Made by a program: the position numbers and the translations under genes
Notes under the pieces: generated by a model
Databases searched by the model: none
Seen by the model: the letters and a program-made list of their open reading frames with translations, nothing else
Told to the model about the DNA's origin: nothing
Part shown: positions 35,844 to 44,915 of the stretch, one piece after another
Layout of the letters: each line of letters starts with the position of its first letter
Position numbering within the stretch: the stretch's first letter is position 1
NCBI GenBank assembly: GCA_963760405.1
Contig: CAVXCV010000001.1
Location: 62,001 to 126,000 of the forward strand
Reading direction: 5' to 3'
Origin: RYN-230 sp963760405
GTDB taxonomy: Bacteria; Actinomycetota; Actinomycetes; Streptosporangiales; Streptosporangiaceae
Length of the DNA stretch: 64,000 nt

Positions 35844-36715
35844 GACGCCCTGCTTTCGTCGCAGGCATCCGCCAGCAACTCCAGCAGCCGCACCGCGTCG
35901 GGCAGCGCCGTCTCAGCCAGCGCCGCCTCGGCCAGCGCCGTCTCAGCCAGCGCCGCCTCGGCCAGCGCCGCCTCGGCCAGCGCCGCCTCGGCCAGCGCTG
36001 TTCCGGGCAGGACCGTTCCGGGCAGGGCGGCCTCAGTCACGGCCGGGCCGGCCAGCACTGCGGACGGCGGGGCAGGCGGCCGTATCCAACGGCCCGCGGT
36101 CCCAGTGACGTCCCGGGACGGCGGGGCCAGCACGAAACTGTTCCGGCAATGCCAGCGCAGCCCGGCCACTTCCCCCACATCCTCCGGGGCGCAGTCCAGC
36201 TGGCAGGGCCACCATTCGTCCTCGTCCTCGGGCGCGCCGCGGGTCGCCACGAAGAACAGCATCCGGCCGTGGCCCGCCGCCACTGGTCCCGGCTCCACCC
36301 CGGCCTGCTTCATCAGCCCCAGCGCGGCCGTGCCCGCAGCCACCGGCACGTCCAGCACGTCGAACACCCGCCCGGTGGGCAGGATGATGTTCGCCTCCGG
36401 GTGATGCCCCCACCGCTCGGCGACCGTGCCCGCATCGCAGCTGGCGAACATCTGCCAGGTGGGTGACATCGGGTGCGCGGCGGGCGCGGGACAGCCGACC
36501 CGGTCGCACGAGCAGGCCCGGCCGGTGCCCCGGCTGCGCAGTGGCCGGGCGGGGATCCGGGCCCGGCTCCGGGACATCCCAGCCATGGGCGGGCCGCTGC
36601 CGCGCGGGAAGGCGCCCAGGCACACCGGCCAGCCCATGGCGGCGTATTCGAGGGCAGCGGTGGTTAGCCGCTCGCCTTCTCTGCGCCAGCCTCGGCGTAG
36701 CACCGGTGCGACCAT
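35840..36715 (-). CDS. Bifunctional DNA primase/polymerase N-terminal-like protein
   Basis: The 291-residue product begins LTTAALEYAAMGWPVCLGAFPR, the typical start of the prim-pol N-terminal domain. It continues with WQMFASCDAGTVAERWGHHPEANIILPTGRVFDVLDVP, carrying the DxD-like catalytic region. A CSCDRVGCPAPAAHP cluster may bind zinc. The C-terminal 90 residues hold about six ALAEA-type pentapeptides coded by 15-bp repeats. Actinobacteria often carry this gene near hem genes; function is unproven. The ATG at 36715 has AGGAG upstream. GTGA overlap with hemL couples the two. Confidence 0.8.
   Translation of the reverse strand: MVAPVLRRGWRREGERLTTAALEYAAMGWPVCLGAFPRGSGPPMAGMSRSRARIPARPLRSRGTGRACSCDRVGCPAPAAHPMSPTWQMFASCDAGTVAERWGHHPEANIILPTGRVFDVLDVPVAAGTAALGLMKQAGVEPGPVAAGHGRMLFFVATRGAPEDEDEWWPCQLDCAPEDVGEVAGLRWHCRNSFVLAPPSRDVTGTAGRWIRPPAPPSAVLAGPAVTEAALPGTVLPGTALAEAALAEAALAEAALAETALAEAALAETALPDAVRLLELLADACDESRAS
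35905..36000 (-). repeat. 15-bp tandem repeats coding ALAEA/ALAET pentapeptides
   Basis: About six copies of a 15-bp unit (plus-strand form GCCTCGGCCAGCGCC or GTCTCAGCCAGCGCC) lie in frame in the C-terminal part of the primase-like gene. They encode LAEAA/LAETA repeats. Length changes by slippage would keep the frame. Confidence 0.75.
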
Positions 36716-36916
36716 CAGCGATCCAGCTCCTATCCTCGCGCGGTGCCCTGCGCCATCGTCTTCCGCACCACGGGCTGGCCCAGCACGGGCTCTGGCGCGA
36801 TAGGCCCCAGTTCTGATAATGCCGCGCCGGCCACGCTCCGCGCAGGCCAGTACACAAGGAGATGCCGACATGTTGCCGAACCGCTGCTCACCCTGGGGTC
36901 CTCCGCGGGGCTCCGG

Positions 36917-37900
36917 TCAGCCAAGGCGGCGGGCCAGTTCCGCGGCCCAGTAGGTCAGGATGATGCTCGCCCCGGCGCGGCGGATCGCCGTCACCGTCTC
37001 GTCGATGACCCGGTCCCGGTCCAGCCAGCCGTGCGCCGCGGCCGCCTCGACCATCGCGTATTCCCCGCTCACCTGGTACGCGGCGACCGGCAGGGACACC
37101 GCCGCCGCCACTTCCGCGATCACGTCCAGATAGCTGAGGGCCGGCTTGACCATCACGATATCCGCGCCCTCGGCCACGTCCAGGAGCACCTCGCGGAGCG
37201 CATCCGCCGCGTGCGGATCCTGCTGGTAGGCAGCCCGGTCGCCGAACTGCGGGGCGCACTCGGCCGCGTCCCGGAACGGGCCGTAGAACGCGGACGCGTA
37301 CTTGGCGGAGTAGCCGCAGATCGCCACCTCGCCGTAACCAGCGCCGTCCAGGGCCGCCCGGATCGCCGCGACCTGGCCGTCCATCATGCCGCTGGGCGCC
37401 ATCACGTGAGCGCCCGCGGCCGCCTGGGTCACCGCGATCGAGGCGTACCGGTCCAGGGTGGCGTCGTTGTCCACCTCGCCCGCGGCGGTGAGCAGCCCGC
37501 AGTGCCCGTGGTCGGTGTACTCGTCCAGGCACAGATCGGCCATCAGCACTGTGCTGTCGCCTACCTCGGCGGCCAGGTCGCCGAGGGCCCGGGCGAGGAT
37601 CCCAGCCGGGTCATCGGCCGCGGAGCCGCGCGCGTCCTTGACCGCCGGGATGCCGAACAGCATGAGCCCGCCGACGCCCGCGGCCACCGCCTCGGCCGCG
37701 GCCTTGCGCAGGCTGTCCCGGGTGTGCTGGACCACGCCGGGCATCGAGACCACCGGCTGTGGCTCGCTGATGCCTTCCTTCACGAACATGGGCAGCACCA
37801 GGTCAGCTGGCCGCACCCTGGTCTCCGCCACCAGCCGGCGCAGGGCCGCGGTCCGGCGCAGCCGCCGTGGCCGCGCGGCCGGGAACTCCGCAGGACTCAC
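36917..37900 (-). CDS. hemB: Delta-aminolevulinic acid dehydratase (porphobilinogen synthase)
   Basis: This enzyme condenses two 5-aminolevulinate molecules to porphobilinogen. The 327-residue product has both active-site lysines, in GYSAKYASAFYGPFR and VMVKPALSYLD. The metal-site region DLCLDEYTDHGHCGLL is also intact. The allosteric arginine motif near the N-terminus is seen (RPRRLRRTAALRRLV). The GTG at 37900 follows the hemD stop by 31 bases in the same direction. Confidence 0.96.
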   Translation of the reverse strand: MSPAEFPAARPRRLRRTAALRRLVAETRVRPADLVLPMFVKEGISEPQPVVSMPGVVQHTRDSLRKAAAEAVAAGVGGLMLFGIPAVKDARGSAADDPAGILARALGDLAAEVGDSTVLMADLCLDEYTDHGHCGLLTAAGEVDNDATLDRYASIAVTQAAAGAHVMAPSGMMDGQVAAIRAALDGAGYGEVAICGYSAKYASAFYGPFRDAAECAPQFGDRAAYQQDPHAADALREVLLDVAEGADIVMVKPALSYLDVIAEVAAAVSLPVAAYQVSGEYAMVEAAAAHGWLDRDRVIDETVTAIRRAGASIILTYWAAELARRLG

Positions 37901-37931
37901 CAGTGCTCCCCGGTAGTCAGGCCCATCATGA

Positions 37932-39530
37932 TCACCTCAGCCGCCGCCGGGCGCCGCGGCGGCGCTCGCTCGGCTTGCGCAGCGGCTCCCCGGCGGCGAT
38001 CGCCGCCTCCCGCACCCCGGCCGCGTGCTCAGCCAGCGCGTCCACCAGGGCGGTCGCGGATGGCTTGGGCGCGGTCACGTCCACCCGGAGGCCGAACTCC
38101 GCGGCCGTCTGCGCGGTCTGCGGCCCGATCACCGCGATCACCGTGACCGCGTGCGGCTTGCCCGCGATGCCGATCAGGTTCCGCACCGTGGAGGACGAGG
38201 TGAACAGGACCGCGTCGAACCCGCCACCCTTGATCGCCTCGCGCACCGGCGCGGGCGGGGGCGCGGCCCGGACCGTGCGGTACGCGGTCACGTCCTCCGC
38301 TTCCCAGCCGAGTTCGGTGAGCCGCGCGACCAGCGCTTCGGTCGCGATGTCAGCCCGGGGCAGCAGCACCCGGTTGATCGGGTCGAGCAGGCTGTCGTAG
38401 GGCTGCCAGGCCGCGGCCAGCCCTTCACCGGACTGCTCGCCTTCGGGGATGAGGTCAGGCTTGATGCCGAAGTCGAGCAGCGCCCGGCCGGTCTGCTCAC
38501 CCACTGCGGCGATCTTGACGCCGGCGAAGGCCCGGGCGTCCAGCCCGTATTCCTCCAGCTTCTCGCGCACCGCGCGGACCGCGTTGACCGAGGTGAAGAC
38601 CACCCACTGGAACCGGCCGGTGACCAGTCCCTTGATCGCCCGCTCCATCTGCTGCGGGGTGCGCGGTGGCTCGACCGCGATCGTCGGTACCTCTTCCGGC
38701 ACCGCACCGTGCGCGCGCAGCCGCTCCGACACCGAGCCCGCCTGCTCCTTGGTCCGCGGCACCAGCACCCGCCAGCCGAACAGCGGCTTGGTCTCGAACC
38801 AGGACAGATCCTGGTGGGCGGCGGCCTTGCCCACCACGCCGATCGCCGGGCCGGTCTCGGTGAGCAGGCTGACGCCAGCCGCCTTGAGATCAGCCATGAC
38901 CGAACCGAGCGCACAGGTCACGGTCAGCTGGTCGGTGGTCGTGCCGTTCCAGGTCAGGGTGAACGGGGTACGGTCCGGCCAGCCCGCGGCCAGCAGCATC
39001 TTGGCCAGGTCGGCCGGGTTGGCCTCCGCGCCCAGGATGACCAGGCTGCCCGGCTGCTGGCTGTCCGCGGAGATGCGGCTGACCTCAGACGCGTGGATGA
39101 TCCGCACGTCGCTGCCGGCCTCGGAGGTCAGCGGGAGGCCCGCGTAGGCGGGTACCGCGGTGGCGGCCGGCATACCGGGCACGATCTCGAACCGGACCCG
39201 GGCCTTGGCGCACGCGGTGGCCTGCGCCGCGGCCGGCCCGAACAGCAGCGGGTCGCCGTCGTACACAGCCACCGCGACCTGCCCGGCCTTGGCTGCCTTG
39301 ATCAGCAGCTTGGGCTCGGCGTCCAGTTCCGCGGCGGCACGCACCTCGGCGGACGGCGCGAGCAGGTGAGCCAGCCGCCCGGTCACCTCTGGCTCGCCGA
39401 CCACCAGGCCCGCCCGGCCGAGCAACTCGGCCGCACGGAGCGTCAGTAGCTCGGTACTGCCCGGCCCGGCGCCCACGAAGGCCACCAGGCCTGGCTGGCC
39501 TGCCCTGTTCGTCGTCGCTGTCACACTCAC
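37932..39530 (-). CDS. hemD: Uroporphyrinogen-III synthase with N-terminal methyltransferase domain
   Basis: The 532-residue fusion has an N-terminal SAM-dependent tetrapyrrole methylase domain (about 12-250) with VAFVGAGPGSTELLTLRAAELL, YDGDPLLFG and EIVPGMPAATAVPAYAGLPL. The uroporphyrinogen-III synthase domain follows (about 265-500): GWRVLVPRTKEQAGSVSERL, VVFTSVNAVRAV and AVLFTSSSTVRNLIG. It closes the hydroxymethylbilane ring and may feed siroheme or cobalamin. The GTG at 39530 overlaps hemC by 4 bp; the longer frame upstream is non-coding. The tail is very basic (RRRGARRRLR). Confidence 0.94.
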   Translation of the reverse strand: MSVTATTNRAGQPGLVAFVGAGPGSTELLTLRAAELLGRAGLVVGEPEVTGRLAHLLAPSAEVRAAAELDAEPKLLIKAAKAGQVAVAVYDGDPLLFGPAAAQATACAKARVRFEIVPGMPAATAVPAYAGLPLTSEAGSDVRIIHASEVSRISADSQQPGSLVILGAEANPADLAKMLLAAGWPDRTPFTLTWNGTTTDQLTVTCALGSVMADLKAAGVSLLTETGPAIGVVGKAAAHQDLSWFETKPLFGWRVLVPRTKEQAGSVSERLRAHGAVPEEVPTIAVEPPRTPQQMERAIKGLVTGRFQWVVFTSVNAVRAVREKLEEYGLDARAFAGVKIAAVGEQTGRALLDFGIKPDLIPEGEQSGEGLAAAWQPYDSLLDPINRVLLPRADIATEALVARLTELGWEAEDVTAYRTVRAAPPPAPVREAIKGGGFDAVLFTSSSTVRNLIGIAGKPHAVTVIAVIGPQTAQTAAEFGLRVDVTAPKPSATALVDALAEHAAGVREAAIAAGEPLRKPSERRRGARRRLR

Positions 39531-40477
39531 GATGCATCGTCCCCGCTGCTGATGTATTCGGAAGGCGTGGCCAGGTACTGCCCCGCGCCCCGGCGCAGCA
39601 ACTCGGCGGCGACCACCGCACCGAGCTGGGCCGCCCCGGCGGCGGAAGCGGTCGCGCTGGCGCGTACCGCCACATCCCCGGCTACTGCCGCGACCACCGC
39701 GGTCAACTCCAGCGTCTGCGTTCCGGCAGCATACGCGCCTACTGGTGCGCTGCACCCGGCCTGAAGCGCGGCGAGCACGCCGCGTTCCGCGGTAACCGCG
39801 GCGTGGCTCACCGGGTCGTCCACCGCGGCCAGCAACCCCGCGAGGTCGCTGTCACCGCGGCATTCCACGGCCAGCGCGCCCTGGCCCGCCGCGGGGAGCA
39901 TCTCGTCCGGCTCGAACACCTGGCTGACCGCGTCGAGGCGGCCGATCCGGGCCAGTCCGGCGTAGCCGAGCAGCACCGCATCGAGCTCGCCGGATACCAC
40001 GGTGGCCAGCCGGGTACCCGCGTTGCCGCGGACCGGGACGGGATTGACGTCCGGCCGGAGCAGCCGGAGCTGGGCAGCCCGCCGGGGTGAGCCGGTACCG
40101 ATCCGGGCGCCGGGCGGCAGGTCGGCCAGCTTGGCCCCATCCCGGGCGGCCAGCACGTCCCGCGGATCGTCCCGGGCCGGGACCGCGGCCAGGACCAGGC
40201 CGGGCACGGCGGCGACCGGCAGGTCCTTCATCGAGTGCACGGCCAGGTCCACCTCGCCGGACAGCAGGCTCTCCCGCAGCGCGCTGACGAACACCCCGGT
40301 GCCGCCGATCTGGGCCAGGTCGGCGCGGGTCACGTCGCCGAACGTGGTGTACCCGACCAGCTGGACGCTCAGCCCGGTCCGCTCGGTGATCAGCCGGGCG
40401 ACCAGGCGGGACTGGGTGATGGCCATCGGGCTCTTCCGGGTGCCCAGCCGCAGCGGCTGGCTTGCTGCCCCGCTCAC
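39527..40477 (-). CDS. hemC: Hydroxymethylbilane synthase (porphobilinogen deaminase)
   Basis: This enzyme joins four porphobilinogen units. The 316-residue product has Cys242 for the dipyrromethane cofactor (LQAGCSAPVGAY). It also has LAVHSMKDLP, the catalytic-Asp region just before the TGSPRRAAQ motif, and RGNAGTRL. GTG starts, with GTGA overlaps on both sides (hemA upstream, hemD downstream), show a coupled string. Confidence 0.96.
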   Translation of the reverse strand: MSGAASQPLRLGTRKSPMAITQSRLVARLITERTGLSVQLVGYTTFGDVTRADLAQIGGTGVFVSALRESLLSGEVDLAVHSMKDLPVAAVPGLVLAAVPARDDPRDVLAARDGAKLADLPPGARIGTGSPRRAAQLRLLRPDVNPVPVRGNAGTRLATVVSGELDAVLLGYAGLARIGRLDAVSQVFEPDEMLPAAGQGALAVECRGDSDLAGLLAAVDDPVSHAAVTAERGVLAALQAGCSAPVGAYAAGTQTLELTAVVAAVAGDVAVRASATASAAGAAQLGAVVAAELLRRGAGQYLATPSEYISSGDDAS

Positions 40478-41844
40478 GGCGTGTCCTCCCCCGGCTCGAC
40501 CAGGTCGGCGTCGGCCCGGGTGACCGCGGCGACCACCGCGGGATCGAGGTCGAACAGGACCCGCAGCGCGTCCTCGTACGCATCACCGCCCGGGGACCCG
40601 GCCAGTTCCTTGACCCGCACCGTCGGCGCATGCAGCAGCTTGTCCACTACCCGGCGCATGGCCCGCTCGACCTCGCCGATCGTGTGATGGTCGGCGGGCC
40701 GCAGCCGGCCTTCCAGCCGGGCCAGCTCGGCGTCCACCACCCGGGCGGCCTTGGCCCGCAGGGCGACCACGGTCGGTGCTACCCGGGCCGCGTGCACGGC
40801 GGAGGCCCACGCGGCGAACTCCTCGGCCACGATCGCCCGGACCGTGGCCAGGTCCTCGTCCCGGGCCAGCAGGCCAGCAGCCTGCTCACCGTGAGGCTCG
40901 CCGCCCAGCGCGCCGAGGCCGAGGACGCTCACCCCGGGGAGGTCAGCCGCGGCCGGATCGACATCACGGGGCAGCGCGAGGTCCAGCAGCACCAGCGGCC
41001 GGCCCGGGCTGCCGCGGCGGCCCAGGGCCCGGGCCACCAGGTCCGCGCCGATCACGACGCCGGTGGCGCCGGTGCACGAGATGACCAGGTCCGCCCCGGC
41101 CATCGGGGCCGCCAGGTCGGCCAGGTCCGCGGTGCTCCCGCCGACCGCGCTGGCCAGCCGCTGCGCAGGCTCGGGAGTGCGGTTGGCCACCACGATGTGC
41201 GCGGCGCCCAGCCGGGCCGCGGTGGTCGCGACGAGGGAACTCATCGAGCCGGCCCCGACCACCAGCACGCGCTGGCCGGCCAGCGGCTGGTCCGGGTCAG
41301 CCACCTCGCCGGCGAGCTGCTGAGCCGCGAGCCCGATGCCCACGCTCACCAGGCTCGGGCCGGCCCGGTCGATGCCCGTCTCGGCATGCGCGCGCTTGGC
41401 GGTGCGCAGCGCCAGGGCGCCCAGCTCGCTGAGGCCCCGGCTGAGCGTGCCCTGCTCACGGGCGACAGCCAGGGCCTGGCGGACCTGCCCGAGGATCTGG
41501 CTCTCCCCCAGCACCATCGATTCCATCCCGCAGGCCACCGCGAGCAGGTGCTGCACGGCACGGTCCTCGTAGTGCACGTACAGGTGCGGGGTGAGCTCCT
41601 GCAGGGCCAGGCCCGAGTGCCGGACCAGCAGCTCGCAGACGGCGGACACGCCCGCGTGGAACTTGTCCACCTCGGCGTAGACCTCGGCCCGGTTACAGGT
41701 GGACACCACGAACACGCCGGCCACGTTCGGCGCCTGGGACACGTCACGCAGCAGCTTGGTCAGGGCATCGCCGCTGATGACGGCCCGCTCCAGTACGGTC
41801 AGCGAGGCGCTCTTGTGGCTCAGGCCGACTACGAGCTCGCTCAC
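40474..41844 (-). CDS. hemA: Glutamyl-tRNA reductase
   Basis: This enzyme reduces glutamyl-tRNA to glutamate-1-semialdehyde and commits carbon to heme. The 456-residue product has the catalytic Cys50 in STCNRAEVY. It also has GESQILGQVRQAL, the NADPH site VLVVGAGSMSSLVATTAARLGA and the C-terminal dimerisation domain. The GTG overlaps the rex stop by 4 bp, so it is co-transcribed with the redox sensor Rex. Confidence 0.96.
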   Translation of the reverse strand: MSELVVGLSHKSASLTVLERAVISGDALTKLLRDVSQAPNVAGVFVVSTCNRAEVYAEVDKFHAGVSAVCELLVRHSGLALQELTPHLYVHYEDRAVQHLLAVACGMESMVLGESQILGQVRQALAVAREQGTLSRGLSELGALALRTAKRAHAETGIDRAGPSLVSVGIGLAAQQLAGEVADPDQPLAGQRVLVVGAGSMSSLVATTAARLGAAHIVVANRTPEPAQRLASAVGGSTADLADLAAPMAGADLVISCTGATGVVIGADLVARALGRRGSPGRPLVLLDLALPRDVDPAAADLPGVSVLGLGALGGEPHGEQAAGLLARDEDLATVRAIVAEEFAAWASAVHAARVAPTVVALRAKAARVVDAELARLEGRLRPADHHTIGEVERAMRRVVDKLLHAPTVRVKELAGSPGGDAYEDALRVLFDLDPAVVAAVTRADADLVEPGEDTP

Positions 41845-42647
41845 CGGCCGACCCCGGTGGACTCGGACCGGGCCGGGCGGGGCATGCCGTTAGCCGCCCG
41901 CGGCCCATTGACGGAACCGCTGGCGCGGGCCGTTGCTGGCCACTCCTGCTCGTCCTGGGAGACGCGCACCACCGACCTCCGCTGCGCGTGGAACGCGAGA
42001 ATCTGCAACTCGATGGACAGGTCGACCTTACGCACGTCGACGCCAGGAGGCACATTGAGCACCATCGGCGCGAAATTTAGGATGCTCGTTACCCCGGTGG
42101 CCACGAGGCGATCGCACACCGCCTGCGCGGTGGCCGCCGGGGTGGCGATGACCCCGATGGACACGCCGTGCCTGGCCACCACCCGTTCCATCTGATCCAC
42201 ATCGAGCACGCCATGCCCGGCGATCTGGGTGCCCACCACGTCCGGGTCGCTGTCCAGGACCGCGGCGATCCGGAAACCGCGGGAGGCGAAGCCGCCGTAG
42301 TTCGCGAGCGCCCGGCCCAGGTTGCCGGCGCCGACGATGACGACCGGCCAGTCCTGGGTCAGCCCCAGCTCCCGGGATACCTGGTAGACCAGGTACTCCA
42401 CGTCGTACCCGACGCCGCGGGTGCCGTAGGAGCCGAGATGGGACAGATCCTTACGGAGCTTGGCGGAGTTCACCCCCGCCGCGGCCGCTAGTTCCTCACT
42501 CGACACGGTGGGGATGTCCTGCTCCGCGAAGGCGTACAGAACGCGCAGGTACACCGGGAGGCGGGCGATGGTCGCCTCCGGAATGCCCTGGCGGCTGCCG
42601 TTCGCCGACATCGCCTTGGCGGACGCGGACACTGCACGGCGTGACAT
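41841..42647 (-). CDS. rex: Redox-sensing repressor Rex
   Basis: Rex senses the NADH/NAD+ ratio and represses respiration genes when NADH is low. The 268-residue product has an N-terminal winged HTH (YLRVLYAFAEQDIPTVSSEELAAAAGVNSAKLRKDLSHLG). The Rossmann domain carries VVIVGAGNLGRALANYGGF and the conserved YGTRGVGYDV. The ATG at 42647 has AGGAG nine bases upstream; Met codons further in (42611) remain possible. A Rex operator-like site lies 86-103 bp upstream of the start. Confidence 0.95.
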   Translation of the reverse strand: MSRRAVSASAKAMSANGSRQGIPEATIARLPVYLRVLYAFAEQDIPTVSSEELAAAAGVNSAKLRKDLSHLGSYGTRGVGYDVEYLVYQVSRELGLTQDWPVVIVGAGNLGRALANYGGFASRGFRIAAVLDSDPDVVGTQIAGHGVLDVDQMERVVARHGVSIGVIATPAATAQAVCDRLVATGVTSILNFAPMVLNVPPGVDVRKVDLSIELQILAFHAQRRSVVRVSQDEQEWPATARASGSVNGPRAANGMPRPARSESTGVGR

Positions 42648-42732
42648 GCGCCGACGCTCCTGAGGGGTTCGACCTGCGGGCACTGCGGGCGGCCCAGGTG
42701 CCCGCCGGGATCTGATACTCAACGGTACGCTT

Positions 42733-42750
42733 TTGTGAACACATGCACAA
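42733..42750. promoter_or_regulatory. Rex operator (ROP)-like site
   Basis: TTGTGAACACATGCACAA matches the Rex consensus (TTGTGAA, a short spacer, TTCACAA) with one mismatch in the right half and is nearly symmetric. It lies 86-103 bases upstream of the rex ATG, in the promoter region of the rex-hemACD string. Streptomyces Rex is known to repress its own rex-hemACD promoter through such a site. Confidence 0.85.
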
Positions 42751-42829
42751 AGTCAGCCGTCAGCTAGGGGGTACCGGGCGGGCAGCCAGGGGCTCCCGGG
42801 CGGGCTGAACCAGCCGGCCGCCCGGGCGC

Positions 42830-43123
42830 TCACCGGCACAGCGCGGCGCGCAGCCGCTGCTCGCTGACGCGCCAGAAGTCGTGCTGAACCCCGTCGATCA
42901 GGGTCACCGGGATCTTGTCCCAGTAATCCCGCAGGTCAGCCTCGGACGCGGTGATGTCGCGCTCGGTCCACGGCACCCCCAGCTCGCCCGCTACCCGGGC
43001 GATCACCGTGCGGGCCTCGTCACACAGATGGCAGCCCGGCCGGGACAGCAGTGTGATCTGGTGCTGGGCCGCCTGGTGCTGGGCTTTCTGGTGCTGGGTC
43101 ATCTGCTGCTGGCCCGGTGTCAC
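42830..43123 (-). CDS. Glutaredoxin-like (DUF836-type) thiol protein
   Basis: The 97-residue product has the redox motif CHLC (Cys31/Cys34) in LLSRPGCHLCDEARTVI, and KIPVTLIDGVQHDFWRV with the cis-Pro. Before this is a short Gln/His repeat (QHQKAQHQAAQHQ) from 15-bp units. The GTG at 43123 overlaps the upstream gene by GTGA. It precedes rex in the same direction, as in Rv0508-hemA synteny. Confidence 0.87.
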   Translation of the reverse strand: MTPGQQQMTQHQKAQHQAAQHQITLLSRPGCHLCDEARTVIARVAGELGVPWTERDITASEADLRDYWDKIPVTLIDGVQHDFWRVSEQRLRAALCR

Positions 43124-44751
43124 GGCACCCGGCCGCGCCGGGGGCTCATCGCCATGACCTTCGCCTCCCGCACGCCCAGCTCGATCACGTTGGTGGCCAG
43201 CACATAGGGCCGCCGCCGGGCCTCGAAGTCCAGCACGTACGGCTGGGCCTGGTGCTCGTCGTACGCGGCCCGGTCACGGTAGACCTGGTAGAGAATCCGC
43301 TGCAGCGGTGCGGACGGGACCCCGTGCACCACGTACGCCAGCGTGTCCGGCTCTCGCTCCTGGACCTGGGCCACGACCTGGCTGGACAGCCGGTCGAACT
43401 CCTCGGCGCCGTTGTCCAGCAGCGTGTAGATGGCGATCTGGCCATACAGCCGGTCGGTATCCACCTCGCTGGCGGCCAGCGCCGCGGCCTGCGCACCGCG
43501 CTGCGCGTCAGCGGCCGGCCGGCCGAACGGATCGGTGCTCAGCGGATCAGCGCCGGGCGGGAAGGCCGGCGCTGGCTGGCCCGGCCCGGGGGCGGCGGCC
43601 CGGCTGGCGGCGGCCCGGCTGGCGCCGTTCGCGTCCCGGCGCCCGTTCTCCGGGTAACCGTTCTCCTGGTAGAGCGCATCGAAGGCGCCGGTCACCGGCA
43701 CCCCGGCGGCCGCGGTGTCCGGGAAGTCACCGGTGCCGTACCGGCCGAGCTCACCGGTGTCCCCGTACCCGCCGGTCGCCTGGAGCCCTCCGGTATCCCC
43801 GTAGTAGCTGCCCTGGCGATAGCCGCCGGTGTCCGCCGGGCCGTAGCCACCGGGGCCGTCGCGGTCATAGCCGCGATCCGATCCGTATTCGGCGTAGTCA
43901 CCGGCCGGGTAACCGCCGGAGTCGCGGTAATCCCGGTAGCCGCCTGCGTAGAGGTCCAGTGAGTCGTCCCCCGGGTAGTCCGGTGAGCCGGGGTAGCCGG
44001 ATGCGCCGCGCGGGTCCGCCAGCACCGCCTGCTGCCGCCAGTCAGCGTCATCAGCTCCGCCGTACCCGCCGCGCAGCACCCCGGCGTGCATCCGCGCCGC
44101 CCGGTTACCGGCCAGCCAGGTCAGCGCGGCGGCGAGCAGGGCCAGCGCCGGATAGGCCGATTCCGCCCGCAGGTGACTGACCTGAAGCCCTTGCAGGGCC
44201 ACCGCGGCCACCCCTGCCGCGCCGACCGCCTGCACCGCGGCCAGCCAGGCCCGGTCCTCCCGGGCCCGCACCGTTACCAGGGCGAGCGTGGCCACGAAGC
44301 TGAGCACGACGACCACCGCGATCAGCGCGAGCAATCCGAGCGGTATCACCTGGAAGTGCGCGGACGCGGCCGGCCAGGCCTGGCTGAACGGCTGCGCGGT
44401 GAGCGGGTCGGTCGCCATGATCACCGCGACGATCACGAAGAGCCCGGCCAGCACGACCCGGGACAGGAACCGGCCGGCCACGCCCCGTGCTGCCGTCTCG
44501 GCCATCCCCCAGACCAGCGCCAGCGGGGCGACCACGGCGCCGCCGAGCTGGGCCGCGCGGAACGTGGTCGCCCCGAAGCCCCGCTGGAAGCCGATCGCCT
44601 GCGCGGCCAGCGCGATCACCAGCCCGGCGGCCGCGACGATCCAGGCGGCCATGCCGATAGACGGCTGCCGCAGGCACTCGCGGATCAGCAAGATCATGCC
44701 GATGACGGCGACGGCCGTCCCGGCAAGTGCGACCACGAGTGAAATAGACAT
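43120..44751 (-). CDS. Membrane protein fused to an ABM-like (antibiotic biosynthesis monooxygenase) domain
   Basis: The 543-residue product has about seven N-terminal helices (3-22, 33-50, 68-82, 100-118, 136-162, 170-188, 195-215). A Tyr/Gly/Asp-rich linker follows (about 225-400, with repeated YGDTGG-type units). The C-terminal ABM ferredoxin-like domain (about 445-530) has IYTLLDNGAEEFDRLSSQVV, LAYVVHGVPSAPLQRILYQVYRD and AYDEHQAQPYVLDF. ABM domains can degrade heme or oxidise quinone-like substrates; next to heme genes, a heme-related role is tempting but unproven. The ATG is at 44751. Confidence 0.8.
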   Translation of the reverse strand: MSISLVVALAGTAVAVIGMILLIRECLRQPSIGMAAWIVAAAGLVIALAAQAIGFQRGFGATTFRAAQLGGAVVAPLALVWGMAETAARGVAGRFLSRVVLAGLFVIVAVIMATDPLTAQPFSQAWPAASAHFQVIPLGLLALIAVVVVLSFVATLALVTVRAREDRAWLAAVQAVGAAGVAAVALQGLQVSHLRAESAYPALALLAAALTWLAGNRAARMHAGVLRGGYGGADDADWRQQAVLADPRGASGYPGSPDYPGDDSLDLYAGGYRDYRDSGGYPAGDYAEYGSDRGYDRDGPGGYGPADTGGYRQGSYYGDTGGLQATGGYGDTGELGRYGTGDFPDTAAAGVPVTGAFDALYQENGYPENGRRDANGASRAAASRAAAPGPGQPAPAFPPGADPLSTDPFGRPAADAQRGAQAAALAASEVDTDRLYGQIAIYTLLDNGAEEFDRLSSQVVAQVQEREPDTLAYVVHGVPSAPLQRILYQVYRDRAAYDEHQAQPYVLDFEARRRPYVLATNVIELGVREAKVMAMSPRRGRVP

Positions 44752-44915
44752 CGCTGCCTATGGTGCCTGACCCGCGGCCATCATGCGGACCAGATGAGTG
44801 ACCAGGCTGAGCGACCAGACAGCGACCCGACAGTGACCAGGCTGAATGACGGGACAGCGACCGGGCCGGGTAACGGGCAAGGCGGCCCGCGGCCGTCTTT
44901 ATAGACTCGGCTGAC

